A DNA stretch of 60,237 bases, taken from the NCBI GenBank assembly GCA_001931905.2, contig MSJI02000658.1:1-60237 (forward strand), read 5' to 3'. Positions 43,946-54,336 of the stretch are shown in pieces; position 1 is the stretch's first letter; every line of letters starts with the position of its first letter. The notes under the pieces are model-generated. The model worked only from the letters and a program-made list of their open reading frames with translations. It ran no database searches and was not told the DNA's origin. The position numbers and the translations under genes were made by a program. The stretch is from Cladosporium sp. IMV 00045 (lineage: Eukaryota > Ascomycota > Dothideomycetes > Cladosporiales > Cladosporiaceae).

Positions 43946-45241
43946 TCAATCCCCACCCTTCGGCCTCTGATTCCACTTCTTCACACTCCTCACGCCCGCA
44001 TTGACGACCACATACTTGGCCTCCTTGGGATCGTAGCAAGACTGCACGTCAAACATCATCTTGCCCTTCGAGCCCTTGATCTCGACGAGCCCCTGCACGA
44101 CGAAACTGCCCCGCGGCGGTTCGAGTTTCTTGGGGTTCCACTGCTTCATCAACTCCGCTGTGAAAACGTGCTTGGCGAGGTGGAAGTCCGTCGCGCTGAC
44201 CAGGTCTGTCGACGAGGGCAGTTTGAGAGGAATGTGCCAGGGCAGGGGGATGCGGTCTTCGGAGGCTTTGGGGGATGACTGCGCTTCGTTCGCGGCGGAG
44301 GAGGCGCTCACAAGAGAGCCGGGTGAGCCGTCCGGTGAGGTCTGCGCTTTCTCGCTGACGGAGGAGCCGCCGGCTTTGTGTTTCTCCATTTGCTCCAGGG
44401 CCAGTTTGAGGCGCTCTTCGGGGCTGAAGGGGTTGACTTCTTCCCAGCCGAGGGCCTGTTTGACTTTCCTATACTGAATGCCGGTGAAGAGTTTCGCGGT
44501 CGCCCAGAGGCCGTCGAAAGTCGCTTTGGGCCACAGCGCTCGAGTGAGCCTGTAGTGGTTTTCTGGGCTGACTCGTTGTGGACTCCACGCGATGAAGTCG
44601 TCCCCGATCTCCAGTCCTGAGCGCACGTATTCCTGCGGTGGGCCGTCGGGGAATGAGATTTCCAGCCAATATCTGCCGATCTTCAACTCCTTTCCAATGT
44701 GCATGCCTACGCGCGGGTGGCGCTGCGCTCCTGAATAGACCATCTGCACGAGTTCGTCTTGGATCTTCTTGTGGCGCGGCTTGTCTTTTGCGAATTTGAC
44801 GAAGGCCCGCCATTCCGGATCGGAGCCCTTGTAGAAGGATCTCGGCAATTTCGTCGCCCAAGTCATGGGAATGAATGTGCTGTCTTCCTCGGCGTACTCG
44901 TCCTCATCGCCTTCTTCTTGCTCTTCCCATTCACCCTCGTGCTCGGCTTTGCGGCTGACTGGCTGCTCTTCGTGTTGTTCTTCTTCGATCTCCTCTATTT
45001 GGATGTCGACATGTCGCATGAAGAACTGGACGTAGGCGTATGTTACGGTGCCGTAGAGGATCCATGTGACTCCCGTTTTCCAGGTGAAGAAGGGTGATCT
45101 GAAGCGCACGGCCTGTGTGGGTTGCTTTGCGGCATTGGCTCGTCTCCAGAAATTGCGCGATTGAATGTGTGAGTGCGGCCGCACAGGTTGGCGGAGAGGG
45201 ATCTGCTGGCGAAGTGGGAGGGATCGAGAGATGCGGTACAT
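43946..45241 (-). CDS. Predicted mitochondrial membrane protein, function unknown
   Basis: Single exon, 431 aa from ATG 45241; the longer open frame upstream starts at a non-ATG codon. The N-terminus (MYRISRSLPLRQQIPLRQPV...) is Arg-rich without acids, a typical mitochondrial presequence, followed by one membrane segment near residue 65 (WKTGVTWILYGTVTYAYVQF) and a strongly acidic stretch (IEEIEEEQHEEQ, EGDEDEYAEED). The large C-terminal part is conserved-looking (RVGMHIGKELKIGRYWLEIS, FDGLWATAKLFTGIQYRKV), with a low-complexity Ser/Ala insertion, ending RSVKKWNQRPKGG. This suggests a single-pass inner-membrane protein. I cannot name the family. Confidence 0.75.
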   Translation of the reverse strand: MYRISRSLPLRQQIPLRQPVRPHSHIQSRNFWRRANAAKQPTQAVRFRSPFFTWKTGVTWILYGTVTYAYVQFFMRHVDIQIEEIEEEQHEEQPVSRKAEHEGEWEEQEEGDEDEYAEEDSTFIPMTWATKLPRSFYKGSDPEWRAFVKFAKDKPRHKKIQDELVQMVYSGAQRHPRVGMHIGKELKIGRYWLEISFPDGPPQEYVRSGLEIGDDFIAWSPQRVSPENHYRLTRALWPKATFDGLWATAKLFTGIQYRKVKQALGWEEVNPFSPEERLKLALEQMEKHKAGGSSVSEKAQTSPDGSPGSLVSASSAANEAQSSPKASEDRIPLPWHIPLKLPSSTDLVSATDFHLAKHVFTAELMKQWNPKKLEPPRGSFVVQGLVEIKGSKGKMMFDVQSCYDPKEAKYVVVNAGVRSVKKWNQRPKGGD

Positions 45242-45655
45242 GGTGGATGCGGGTGGTATACGTGAAGGTCGACTGCATGCGAGGGCGGTTTTAATGATGT
45301 GTGATAGACGGTATTCCGGTGGTGACAAAAGGAAATGTAGCGGGTGTAAGTGTGATGTAGAAGTGAAGATGTGTGGTGTTGTTGGTGGTGTTGGTGAAGC
45401 GTCAAGGCGCAGCGCCTGATTGTCGCCCTCTCACGAGTTTGTGAGGGACTTGGGGACTTGGGGAGTCTTGGGGTGGCGTTGACGACGTTTCCCGCTCCCG
45501 ATCTGGAATGATGGACGACGCTCACTGGCCGGCGGCTTGCTGGGCTGGACTGCTGTACTGACAAGCTCCAAACACCACCACATCATCGGCAAGGCAAGCC
45601 TGGAGGACATCTGCCACATCATCCTCCTCCTCCTCAACAGAGACACTTCATCACA
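45242..45655. promoter_or_regulatory. Bidirectional promoter region
   Basis: 414 bp between the divergent starts at 45241 (minus) and 45656 (plus). No TATA box is evident. The plus side near the start carries CATCCTCCTCCTCCTC-type pyrimidine sequence, common near fungal transcription starts. Confidence 0.45.
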
Positions 45656-46855
45656 ATGAGATACATCAGCGCGGCGCTGCTGTCAGCGCTCAGCTGCTAC
45701 ACCGAACTCGCCGCCGCCGCCACGGGATACGTTATCACCGTCGACCATCCACACCACCAATCATCCTCCAACCAACAGGCTCTCTCACCGGAGACCGCGA
45801 GACTGGTATTGGCGCAACGAGCTGGCGTGGAGGACTACCATCTGGAGAAATCTTTGAGCGAGAAGGAAATCGAGGCGATCAACGACTATGGCTACAAGGC
45901 ACCTTTCATGAGCTCCAATGAGAAGAACAACAAGCGCGTCTTCATCCTTGCATTCGGCGACGAGGCTGATGCTGAGGGTATGTCTATACACGTGCGAAAC
46001 CAGAACAAATACAAGTACTAACAGGTCATTACAGCTCTCGCGCAAAAGGCACCTTCATTCGCCATCTCCTCCGCTCCCTCAGCACCCGAGACCAAGTCCC
46101 TCTTCGCCGACCTCGCGACTCAAGCCGATGAGCCTCACAAATCATGGACCGATGAAGAATACAACGAAGCGCGAGGCAACAGCAACCTGGACGTCTGGGT
46201 TTCCAACATCCCCTTCAACGACGTTGAGGCCATCGTGAACGCCGCCCTCCACGGCGAAGACCAGCGTCCCCCCATGACCGTCATCCTCATGCCCTCCTCC
46301 AGCGACTCCGACGCCTCCACCTGGGGAAGCTACAGCATGCCCAACATCGAGTCCCCTCTGCGAAAGCGCGGCCAGGCCGAAAAGCCCCTCTCGGAAGTCT
46401 TCGAAGCCGCCTCTCCCGCCGTCGAGAAAGCAGCGCCAGTGTCCACCCCTCTCACGACTTTCGCCGACCAAACCTCTCCCCTCCCCGGCATCCTACCCGC
46501 CTGCTTCCGCTCGCAGGAAGAGTGCGAAAGCACCACGCGCAACTGCACCGGCCACGGCAAGTGCCGCAAACTCTACCACGACCGCGACGCCGCCAACGGC
46601 CAAAAGGGCGACTGCTACAGCTGCCAGTGCTCCGCGACGAAGGAGGAGAACAAGGACGGCAACGTCAAGACCACCGTCTGGGGCGGACCGGCCTGCCAGA
46701 AGAAGGACGTCAGCATCGCTTTCTGGCTCATTGCGCTGTTCACTGTGGGGCTGGTTTTCCTCGTCAGCTTCGCCGTTGGCAATCTGGTTTCTATGGGTGG
46801 TGAGGAGTTGCCTAGCGTCATTGGCGCGGGTGTCAGTGGGCCTGTCAGGAAGTAG
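45656..46855 (+). CDS. DUF3844/Vps3844-domain ER membrane protein
   Basis: Type I membrane protein of 380 aa in the secretory pathway. Exons 45656..45977 and 46035..46855 join at DADAE|ALAQK across a 57-nt intron. A signal peptide (MRYISAALLSALSCYTELAAAATG) leads into a luminal region. The C-terminal Cys-rich domain is diagnostic of the fungal DUF3844/Vps3844 family: ACFRSQEECESTTRNCTGHG, CRKLYHDRD, then GDCYSCQCSA. One membrane helix follows (SIAFWLIALFTVGLVFLVSFAV) with a short cytosolic tail. Exact role is not established; family members are linked to vacuolar sorting or ER lumen functions. Confidence 0.85.
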
Positions 46856-47585
46856 GTGGGGGGAAGCTTTGTTTGTAGTCTCTTCTGTGATGGTGAAAGA
46901 GATAGGGAGGATTTGAGTAAGGCATTTATGTTTGCGAAAATGGCGTTTAGAAGGAGTGGTTAGACACCACTTGCATCCCTTGTATTTTGTTTGGACCTTT
47001 TCTTTGCACCGAATCTGTATAAAACGTCAGCTCATGCAAATGCGTAACATGCGCGTCCACTTCCATCGAGAGATCCATTGTCGCCAGGACTCTCTGTCTG
47101 CAATTTGCATGTGGGCAATCTCCCCATGTCCTCCTGATGAGATCAATCACATGGACAAGCTCGACAGAAGGTAGGTACCTTGGGCTCTGCGACTGTAGGT
47201 ATAGTACCTTTGCGCATTCGCATCGAGGGTTCAGTTTACAGGCCTCCGCTTTCTTTGCCCAGAAAATCTTGATCATGCCATCATCACTCAAAGACCAAAA
47301 GTGGTCACGAAGCCAAGGTGAGGCTGAATCTTTCGAATCTGCTGCCTGAAGTCTATGAAGAATCGTTTTTGGTTCAAGTGTTTGGATGAGCTCGTCGATC
47401 ACAGCTCTTGGTTTTGATTAGATTTTATGATACATATCTTGTCATTGTTTCGACTCATCATCACCGTCCCTGAAGCGACACAGTATTAAAGGACATCACA
47501 GCACCAAACCCAACCAAACCAAACCTCAATCTCCAAACACCAACCCAACCACCAACCTCACCCCAACCCCAACCCCCAAAAAAAA
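46856..47585. other. Intergenic with an unsupported minus-strand open frame
   Basis: The minus-strand frame 46947..47402 reads 151 codons with fairly protein-like sequence (SPWLRDHFWSLSDDGM; WGDCPHANCRQRVLAT). It opens at a GTG, is closed by TAA just upstream without an ATG, and matches no family I know. It could be the last exon of an undetected gene. The plus-strand GFA gene promoter also lies here. Confidence 0.35.
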
Positions 47586-48104
47586 ATGCCCCTCCACCCC
47601 TACCGTGGCAGCTGCCACTGCGCCGCCGTCTCTTTCACCGCCCTCCTCGACCTCACAACCACCCGCACGAGCAAATGCAACTGCAGCATCTGCGCCAAAA
47701 CCCGCGCGTGGGAAGTCACTTTGCCGGCGCGGAATTTCACCCTTCACTTGCCTGCCAAGAACAACAACAAACCCAGCTCTTCTTCTGGTGTTGGTGATGC
47801 TGATGCCGATGGTGGCGATGCCGACACACCCGCCGTGGAGGAAAAGGATCTAGTGACGGATTACACCTTCCCGCCTAACCGCGCGCATCATCTTTTCTGC
47901 AAGGTCTGTGGGGTGCGGGCTTTTGGGAGGGTGGATTCCTGGCCTGGGTTTGAGGACGTCGAAGGCGGTTGGGTCAGTGTGAGTATTTCTTGCTTGGACG
48001 GCGTGAGCGATGAGGAGTTGGAGGAGTTGAGTAAGAGGGTCATTTACCGTAATGGGAGGGAGGGGAAGTTTAAGGAGGGGCCGGAGAGGACGGGGTTTTT
48101 GTAG
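47586..48104 (+). CDS. GFA-domain (CENP-V/formaldehyde-activating-like) zinc protein
   Basis: Small single-exon protein of 172 aa. The zinc-binding pattern of the GFA/CENP-V fold is complete: YRGSCHCAAVSF, SKCNCSICAKTRAW and HHLFCKVCGVRAFG. In GFA relatives, paired zinc sites bind a glutathione adduct; most fungal homologues have no proven substrate. An insertion rich in Asn, Ser, Asp and Ala (NNNKPSSSSGVGDADADGG) lies between the second and third motifs and is probably a surface loop. ATG 47586 follows an A-rich leader. Confidence 0.88.
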   Translation: MPLHPYRGSCHCAAVSFTALLDLTTTRTSKCNCSICAKTRAWEVTLPARNFTLHLPAKNNNKPSSSSGVGDADADGGDADTPAVEEKDLVTDYTFPPNRAHHLFCKVCGVRAFGRVDSWPGFEDVEGGWVSVSISCLDGVSDEELEELSKRVIYRNGREGKFKEGPERTGFL

Positions 48105-48120
48105 GGAGGGAGTGAAGGGT

Positions 48121-48155
48121 GATGGGGATGGGGATGGGGATGGGGATGGGGATGG
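48121..48155 (+). repeat. GATGGG hexanucleotide microsatellite
   Basis: Nearly six tandem GATGGG units just downstream of the GFA gene stop codon; the last unit is GATGGC. Confidence 0.9.
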
Positions 48156-48631
48156 CGGGAGGTGGGGATGGGTGATAGTTGGGTAGGGGGTTTTGGTTTT
48201 GTCTTTGGGGGTGTGGCGGTCGTCCTTTCGTAGCGTTGCTTGTAATGATGAAACTTCACATGGGTACTGCAGGTTTGAAAGGGGTATTCTTTTTTCTGCT
48301 TTCGTGATTTCTGTCAACGGCCGTGGCTAGTTGCAAATACAAAAATTGCCTGTTCCTCTGTTCAGCGTGACCGGCCAAAGAAGAGAAGTATCGAACCTCC
48401 TTCCACCTCCGTCCGAAATCCCAGAAAATCCAACTCTTTGGATGAGAGCCAGGAAGTAGAAGAAGAAAAGAACTGCACAACGCTTATCCCAAGAATTTTT
48501 TTGCACAAAAAATCAAGCACTTTTTTTCCCACCCGTTTTCCCAACGCTCCAAGTAGAATAAACACACGAAGAAAAACAATCCAAGAAAAATATACAAGAC
48601 ATGTGTCTCATTAGAACTTCATCAACCCCAA
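48156..48631. other. Intergenic between convergent GFA and hexokinase-like genes
   Basis: Two 3' untranslated regions; several T or A tracts around 48490-48600. No gene or RNA recognised. Confidence 0.45.
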
Positions 48632-50397
48632 TCACTCAGGCCGAAGTCCCGTCGTGTCGCCTCGCGCGACTCTCTCAAGCGTCATGGCACTGATGACCGC
48701 AGCGCCCAAACCGGACCCATCAGCAGCCGTCGTCATGATGATCGGATCCTCCTTCCTATCCTTCGGCCAATCGAACACCTCACCAAGCGCTTGCGCCCAT
48801 CTCGCTTTGAACCGCGGATTGCGCGCCACCACCTGGTCGGCAGCGACGTGGCCAGACGTGATGTTCTTTTTGCGACAAATCGCGGACACGCCGCACGTGC
48901 ACAGGCGAGCGCCGCGGGTCGCGATCAGTTCGCTAGTCCGTCGGCAGAAAATGCGCTCCGGCTCTGTCAGGGTGATGTTGAGGAGCTGCTTGAAATCGTC
49001 CCGCGTTCGTTGCAATTTGGGCGTGAAGTCTTCCTCGAGGTCGGTGAGGAAGCCGGTTTTGATGATGAAGGGTTTGTACAGTTTCGTGGTGTCTTGACCT
49101 TGGAAGAGGAGGCCGCGTTTGTGAAAGTCGACCAGGACTTGTCGGAAGATCTCGCCGATGTACATGCCGGCGCTCATTTTTTCAAAGGTCTGCTCGCCCG
49201 GTCGTGGTGATTCTTTGTCGATTATCTTGTCGTAGATTGTTCGGGGTAGTACGCTGCGGTCGTTGTCGAAAGCACCGTATTCGCAGTTTATGGCCATGGG
49301 CATGTCTTGAGGTAAGCCGCCCAGTTTCGCTATGGAGCCGCAATTTTCCATGTAGGAGGCATTGCAGCCTGGGCCGAAGATTGCGCCCACGATTGTCTGT
49401 GGATCACTGTATGCTGATGCGATCATGGCGCCGACTGTGTCGTTGATGAGCGCGACGATTTGGATTGGCAGATTCTGGTGATGTTAGTTTAGGCTGCGCA
49501 CAGTATTGCCGAGATCAGAGACTCACTCTTCGGTGAAGTGCTTGCCGTAGTTGATCCGCGACATCATGTCCTTCAACTCCTTTGATGTCGAAACCTTTCG
49601 TCCATGTTTGCAGCACCCCTTGATCGATGTATTCCTGAGTGGCTGGATATGAGAAGGTGAAACCTAGTGGGATGACTGTGTCTTCTTCAGGCTCGATATT
49701 TCGCTTGGTCATGAAATCTTCCATGGATTCCGCCAAGAAGCTCCATAGTTGATCAGCCGTGCCAACTTTGTAGTCTTTGGGGATGTGATAAATTTCTTGC
49801 TCGGATTGGTCTTCGCCTTTGCCTTCGCGGAGTGTGACCCAGCAAATCCTGAGTTCGGTGCCGCCGAGGTCTATGGTGAGGAACTCTCCGTATTCGTGTC
49901 CAGATGGGAATCCCAAAACCCATGTTGGTAACATAGGCTATTGCAGTTGTCAGTGTGGCTCTAGGGGTTGAGTGATTCGCTATTCACATACGAGATTGCC
50001 ACCTTCCGGCTCCAGGCCTGGACATTAGTCAGCGACAGGAAGGAATTTTGCGTGGTATTCGATGAATTGCAACAGCAAGACGACACCACGGCAAGAGATA
50101 GGGAGACGTTACTGGGTAAAAGACAGCGTGATACACGCGATAGACCCTGACGCAGTTCATGTTCGAACTGCAGGCTGATCTGTTTTAGCTTAGCTGCATC
50201 GACGGTGAACATGTGTTCGAGCTTTCGAAGTTCCTGCTCCAACTCGGGCGAGAGTGCGCTCATGTCGTCTGTACGCAGGCAAGATTAGTCGAATAACACA
50301 ACGATGCGACCAGAGTCCGAGAAGGCTACTGACCGAAATGCGCAGCCTCACGCTTAGAATCGCGACGCTTGTCTTCGTCGAGGGACATGGCGGGCAT
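48632..50397 (-). CDS. Hexokinase/glucokinase family protein with altered phosphate-loop residue
   Basis: Sugar kinase of 491 aa, the usual single-unit hexokinase length. Five exons fit in phase: 50397..50334, 50268..50137, 50017..49992 (26 nt), 49937..49527, 49474..48632. Hallmarks are EGGNLPM, GFTFSYPATQEYIDQG, LINDTVGAMIASAYSDP with catalytic Asp at about residue 223, GPGCNASYMENCGSI, MAINCEYGAFDN and a C-terminal TTAADGSGLGAAVISAM. The first phosphate-binding motif reads DLGGTELRI at 97-105, whereas active hexokinases almost always have DLGGTN. Regulatory, non-catalytic hexokinase-like proteins exist in filamentous fungi, so this may be one, yet the rest of the active site looks intact. 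ATG 50388 is an alternative start. Confidence 0.88.
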
Positions 50398-51651
50398 GGC
50401 GGAAGCGGGTGGAGGAGGACTAGTGAGCTGGACGTGAGGGATATAGAGTTGAAGTCGTCATCAGAAGTGGGAGAACGATCAAGTCAGGTGGACGGCGGTG
50501 GCGAGAGAAGAGCAATGGATTCCAGCTGCTTCTCTCCCCCTCGAGAGCAATGTAAGCCCAAGTATATGAAGGGCGAGCGGGCGGGTAGAGGTGGAGGAGG
50601 ATGAGGATTGTGTGCGGCAGAGTGCAGACGAGGCACAGGTGCAGGTTTGGGCTGCTGCTGGCTGGCTTTGATGAGAGAGAGCTTGGAGGTGGGCACGGCG
50701 CCACGGCTGGAGCAAGCAAGCAAGCAAGCAAGCAGATGAGAAGCCTTTCAGCAATCACGTGGCCTGCGAGAGGAGGAGGTGGTTGATGATGATGAGATAT
50801 AGGTAATGGATAGTGTGTTGAAAGGTCGTCGAACAGACACAGCAATCAAGAATAGGTGATGATCATTGATTATTGATCCTACTTTACTACATGTACTGAC
50901 TTGCAATGCAGTTACACCAAAAGTGAAGGCCCTCTCGGTCCAAGGCCGGCGTCCGGGCATCGGGCACATGCCGGCTGTCATCTTCCCACGCGGCGCGCCC
51001 ATGGAGAGCACCGTTGTTAGGGTTTCGCCTTTGCTTTTTGCCTCCCGATGGCATATGGAGATTTAGCCCCATCCATCCTAGCCAGGCTATTGGCGGTGGG
51101 GGAGGGTTATTCTTTGCGCGCATGCCCTGTCCGACACGTGATTTGCTGGTTGTCTCATCCAAGTGACATCTCGCTTCTTGCTCTCTTCTGCTTGAGCCAA
51201 GATGCGGCCGCTCTCGGTAAGCAAACGCGAGGCCGAGCAGACGTTTGTGCTCACGTCCACTGATGCGACCACGGGACTAACAACTCGGTATTTAGGTGGC
51301 AATTATTACTCCAGTCACTCGCTCCTCGGTGACTTCCTAGACTAACCGCGCACGGCTCGCCTGGTCTAGCGAGAATGTCTCATCAACCACTAGCTATGAA
51401 TGGGATTCCCTTACCAAGCCTCCAAGGATGCTCGCCACCACACCAGGATTCCGAGGAGCACTTTGGGCGACCCTCAACCCCTCCAATCCTACGGTACGAT
51501 GGATGGAGTACCCTATGATCTATCCCTACAGCCGGCCTGTAGGCTGACACTTCATCTCATGCCTGCGTTCGTTTACCGGACATGACATATCCCTTCTTGC
51601 AACTGTACAACTGTGAAGAGACTCCATGCCCCTCGTTGCAAGCAGATCCAA
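50398..51651. other. Intergenic, promoter of the hexokinase-like gene
   Basis: About 1.25 kb. A short AAGC tetranucleotide repeat (about six units) lies at 50711..50735. Open frames on both strands are low-complexity and unsupported. No RNA gene recognised. Confidence 0.45.
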
Positions 51652-52473
51652 TCATACTATCAATTCCTCGCTCTCACACTGCAAGACACTTCCACTCACC
51701 GATTCTTGCACAAGCTTTGCATCCTCCATGGCCCCACTGTGATGAGCGTGGGATTTCGCATATGTTCCCACTAAAACAACGGCAAAAAACCTCATCGGCA
51801 CTCTGTATTGATACCTGACCAAAAGCTCTTGCGCCAGCCGTCTCAAGCATCTCCGAGTGCCGATGTGCGCCTCGAGGACAACTTTACACGCGAGATGAAT
51901 TACCGGTTTCGGTGCTTGCATTCGAGCTTGGACTTCGAATAATAAATCTATACCAGGACAGCCTTCTGATAATGCAGCTTTGTACGAGCTTTTGCCAATA
52001 CCGGGCACCGTTCGGCCGCATTTCTTCACTAGCACGGTGCCTCGGTATGCAAGATTGAAGGTATTTGGGCATTGGCACGAGCAATAGTCATCTGTGGAGC
52101 GGGTTTTTGAAACAAACTCAAGGACGGGCTTCCAATCGATCAAAGTGTATGGACGTCGACCGCCTTACAGCCCCGAACAAACGTCTGCGTGCCGGCTTCG
52201 TCCCGAGATCCCCCGAGCTCTGCAAGCCTCAAGCCTCAGGTTCTCAAGCCTCATGTTCGACACTTCAGCTCGCGTCCTGTACAAGGTATAACAAAGATGG
52301 TACAGAGATGCAGCCGCGCTCGCACAAGCTTCCGCGATCGGTTCTATATGCATGAGACTCATAATATTCACAAATCCTAGCTGCATGACAAGTTCATCTT
52401 GGCGTTGACGTACGGGCTCACGAATTGCAGATCTTCTCTGAAACCACTTCACGTCACATTCAACGCCTGACAT
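51652..52473 (-). pseudogene. Doubtful gene or decayed gene, family unknown
   Basis: Two overlapping minus-strand frames look protein-like. The first, 52473..52165, starts with ATG and reads LVMQLGFVNIMSLMHIEPI then AAASLYHLCYTLYRTRAE, recalling a helical fungal N-terminal domain. The second, up to 51652, reads YRGTVLVKKCGRTVPGIGK then VVLEAHIGTRRCLRRLAQ and lacks an ATG. A GTAAGG donor exists at the end of the first, but I found no acceptor that joins the two in phase. It may be a gene with a missing base, a pseudogene, or chance. Confidence 0.3.
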
Positions 52474-53230
52474 CAGTTGGGTATGAGGCTTCGAGGCTTC
52501 TCCCGCTCTTCCACCTTGATCATGAAGAACGCTTGGCTGATTCGACCCTGTCTCCCTGTCCAGCTTGCAGAGATTCCTCTTGCTATGATATTGTCGGCGT
52601 GGTCGTGAGACACGACGCGTCTCACCAAGTCATGTTCTCCATGGGCATGACGAAAGCGTGGACAGTCTCACCTCGGTATTCGGTATTGAGAAGAACATTT
52701 CTTGTCGCTTTGTCGAGGCACGAACAGAAAAATGCGGCAACTTCAGCCGAAGATCACCTCTAGCAAAGGAACAAGAAAAATGACAAGCATACGGAGGTAA
52801 GCTTGCAGGAGACCACTGCAGGAACAACATCGCAAGATTCCAATGGCTCGAAAGGACCCTCGACAAGCCGGCCATTCGGCTACCACTTTTGCAAGACTCC
52901 ATGGTGATCTCCAGGCTCTAAGCCTTCCTCGGAGCATCTTTGTGGGTCTTTGGGTCTTTTCTTGGAATCATGACGCATAAAGCGGGTGTCCGAGCGGGAC
53001 CCTTGCACGCTTTGTGTTGCTCCGGCGAGAGACATATCGTCTCATTCAAAAGAGGCTGGCTGTATGCGTGGTCGGAAAAGGCTACTTTACTCCAATACCA
53101 ACCACCTTTTCAACAAATTTCTCTCAACAATTGCAAGACACATTTTACGACCCTACATACGATCTTCTACGTCTCCTAGATTAAGAACACGATCAACTTT
53201 CAAAATAATAAGCCGATCAACAAAGGCAAA
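52474..53230. other. Intergenic, upstream of the secreted-protein gene
   Basis: No supported coding region. The last 150 bases before 53231 are AC/AT-rich, as common in fungal leaders. Confidence 0.45.
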
Positions 53231-53932
53231 ATGTACACCACAGCCATCCTCTCCCTCTTAGCCAGCACGGCTCTCACAGCACCCACTGGCCAACTCTCCC
53301 GCCGCCAGGAAGACTGCTCCTTCTTACCCTCGCAAGAAAACCAAGCGAGCAGCACTTACATCCTCCGCGTCGAGCCCGCAGGCAACGGCACGCTTGGCAA
53401 CAACACCGCCTCTGGCAACAGCACCCTCGCCGCCAGCAACAACACGCTCGGCTGGCTCGACGCCTTCAGCACCTCGCACGCCCTCCTCGCCCCCTCCCGC
53501 CAATACGCCAGCGAAGCCTTCAACGCGCCCAACTGGAACACGAACCAAAAGCTGATTTTCTGGAACGGCAACCAAGAATACGAGCGCGGCTTCAACATCG
53601 ACCAATCTGCCCTTTCCGGGCCCGAAAGCATCGCCGCCGTCGTCTCCACACCTGGATGCGGCACGCCCCTCGTCGACCTCGAGAGCAAGTACGCGCAGCG
53701 CGGCGAGTGCGGGCTCGCGGGCCAGAAAGTGCGCGCTCAGACTGGCTGTCCCGCTTGGGGCACTTCGAACTCGGGCAGTGCGCGCTGCACAAAGCAGAAG
53801 TTCTTCCTCTGCGACAACACGGGTTTGCAGGGCATTACGGACGAGCAGCAGGCAATCTTTTATGGTGTTGCTGAGACGGCGCAGTACGGCTCGAATTGCC
53901 GCGAGGTCGACCTTGTCAGCGAGTGTCCTTGA
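53231..53932 (+). CDS. Small secreted glycoprotein, function unknown
   Basis: Single exon, 233 aa. The signal peptide MYTTAILSLLASTALTAPTG is followed by a dibasic Kex2-type site (LSRRQED) at about residues 23-25, suggesting a propeptide. The mature part carries several N-glycosylation sequons in an Asn/Thr/Ser-rich stretch (NGTLGNNTASGNSTL, NNT). The C-terminal half has eight cysteines by my count (for example STPGCGTPL, RGECGLAG, TGCPAWG, NCREVDLVSECP), likely disulphide-bonded. No membrane helix or GPI signal. I recognise no enzyme motif. A cell-wall or effector-like protein fits, but that is inference. Confidence 0.8.
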   Translation: MYTTAILSLLASTALTAPTGQLSRRQEDCSFLPSQENQASSTYILRVEPAGNGTLGNNTASGNSTLAASNNTLGWLDAFSTSHALLAPSRQYASEAFNAPNWNTNQKLIFWNGNQEYERGFNIDQSALSGPESIAAVVSTPGCGTPLVDLESKYAQRGECGLAGQKVRAQTGCPAWGTSNSGSARCTKQKFFLCDNTGLQGITDEQQAIFYGVAETAQYGSNCREVDLVSECP

Positions 53933-54336
53933 ATGGCTCGGCTTGTTTTACGGTAATATGTGCGTTCTGCGGCGACGACATTTCATGTCGCCTTAATCAT
54001 TCCACGTTACGTCGTGCGAATCACGGGCTTTGAGAGAAGCTTGGACGAAACTTCATGAAAACTTACGATCCTTATTTATACGATACAAACAAAGAGAAGA
54101 AAAAGTGGGGGAAGGCAGGAAGAAGATGTTAGAGAATACAAGCTAAGTCAGGACTGCCCTTTTCTCGAACGAGAAGATGTGCCGCGCTGCTAGCCACGTC
54201 GGATATGTAATAATACTACTCATGACTCAAAAAAAAAAATGAAAATGAAAATAAAAAACTTCAAAACAACCAATCCAATATCCCATTCCTCCCCTCCGCT
54301 CTCCCCTCTACCCATCTAATACACTACAATACAACC
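53933..54336. other. Intergenic between convergent secreted-protein gene and cft1
   Basis: 404 bases of 3' untranslated sequence with an A-rich tract at about 54229..54257. No gene seen. Confidence 0.5.

Noticed and set aside
46947..47402. Minus-strand 151-codon frame as an annotated gene
   Set aside because: It opens with GTG, a TAA lies just upstream, and I could not place an upstream exon, so I only note it in the intergenic entry.
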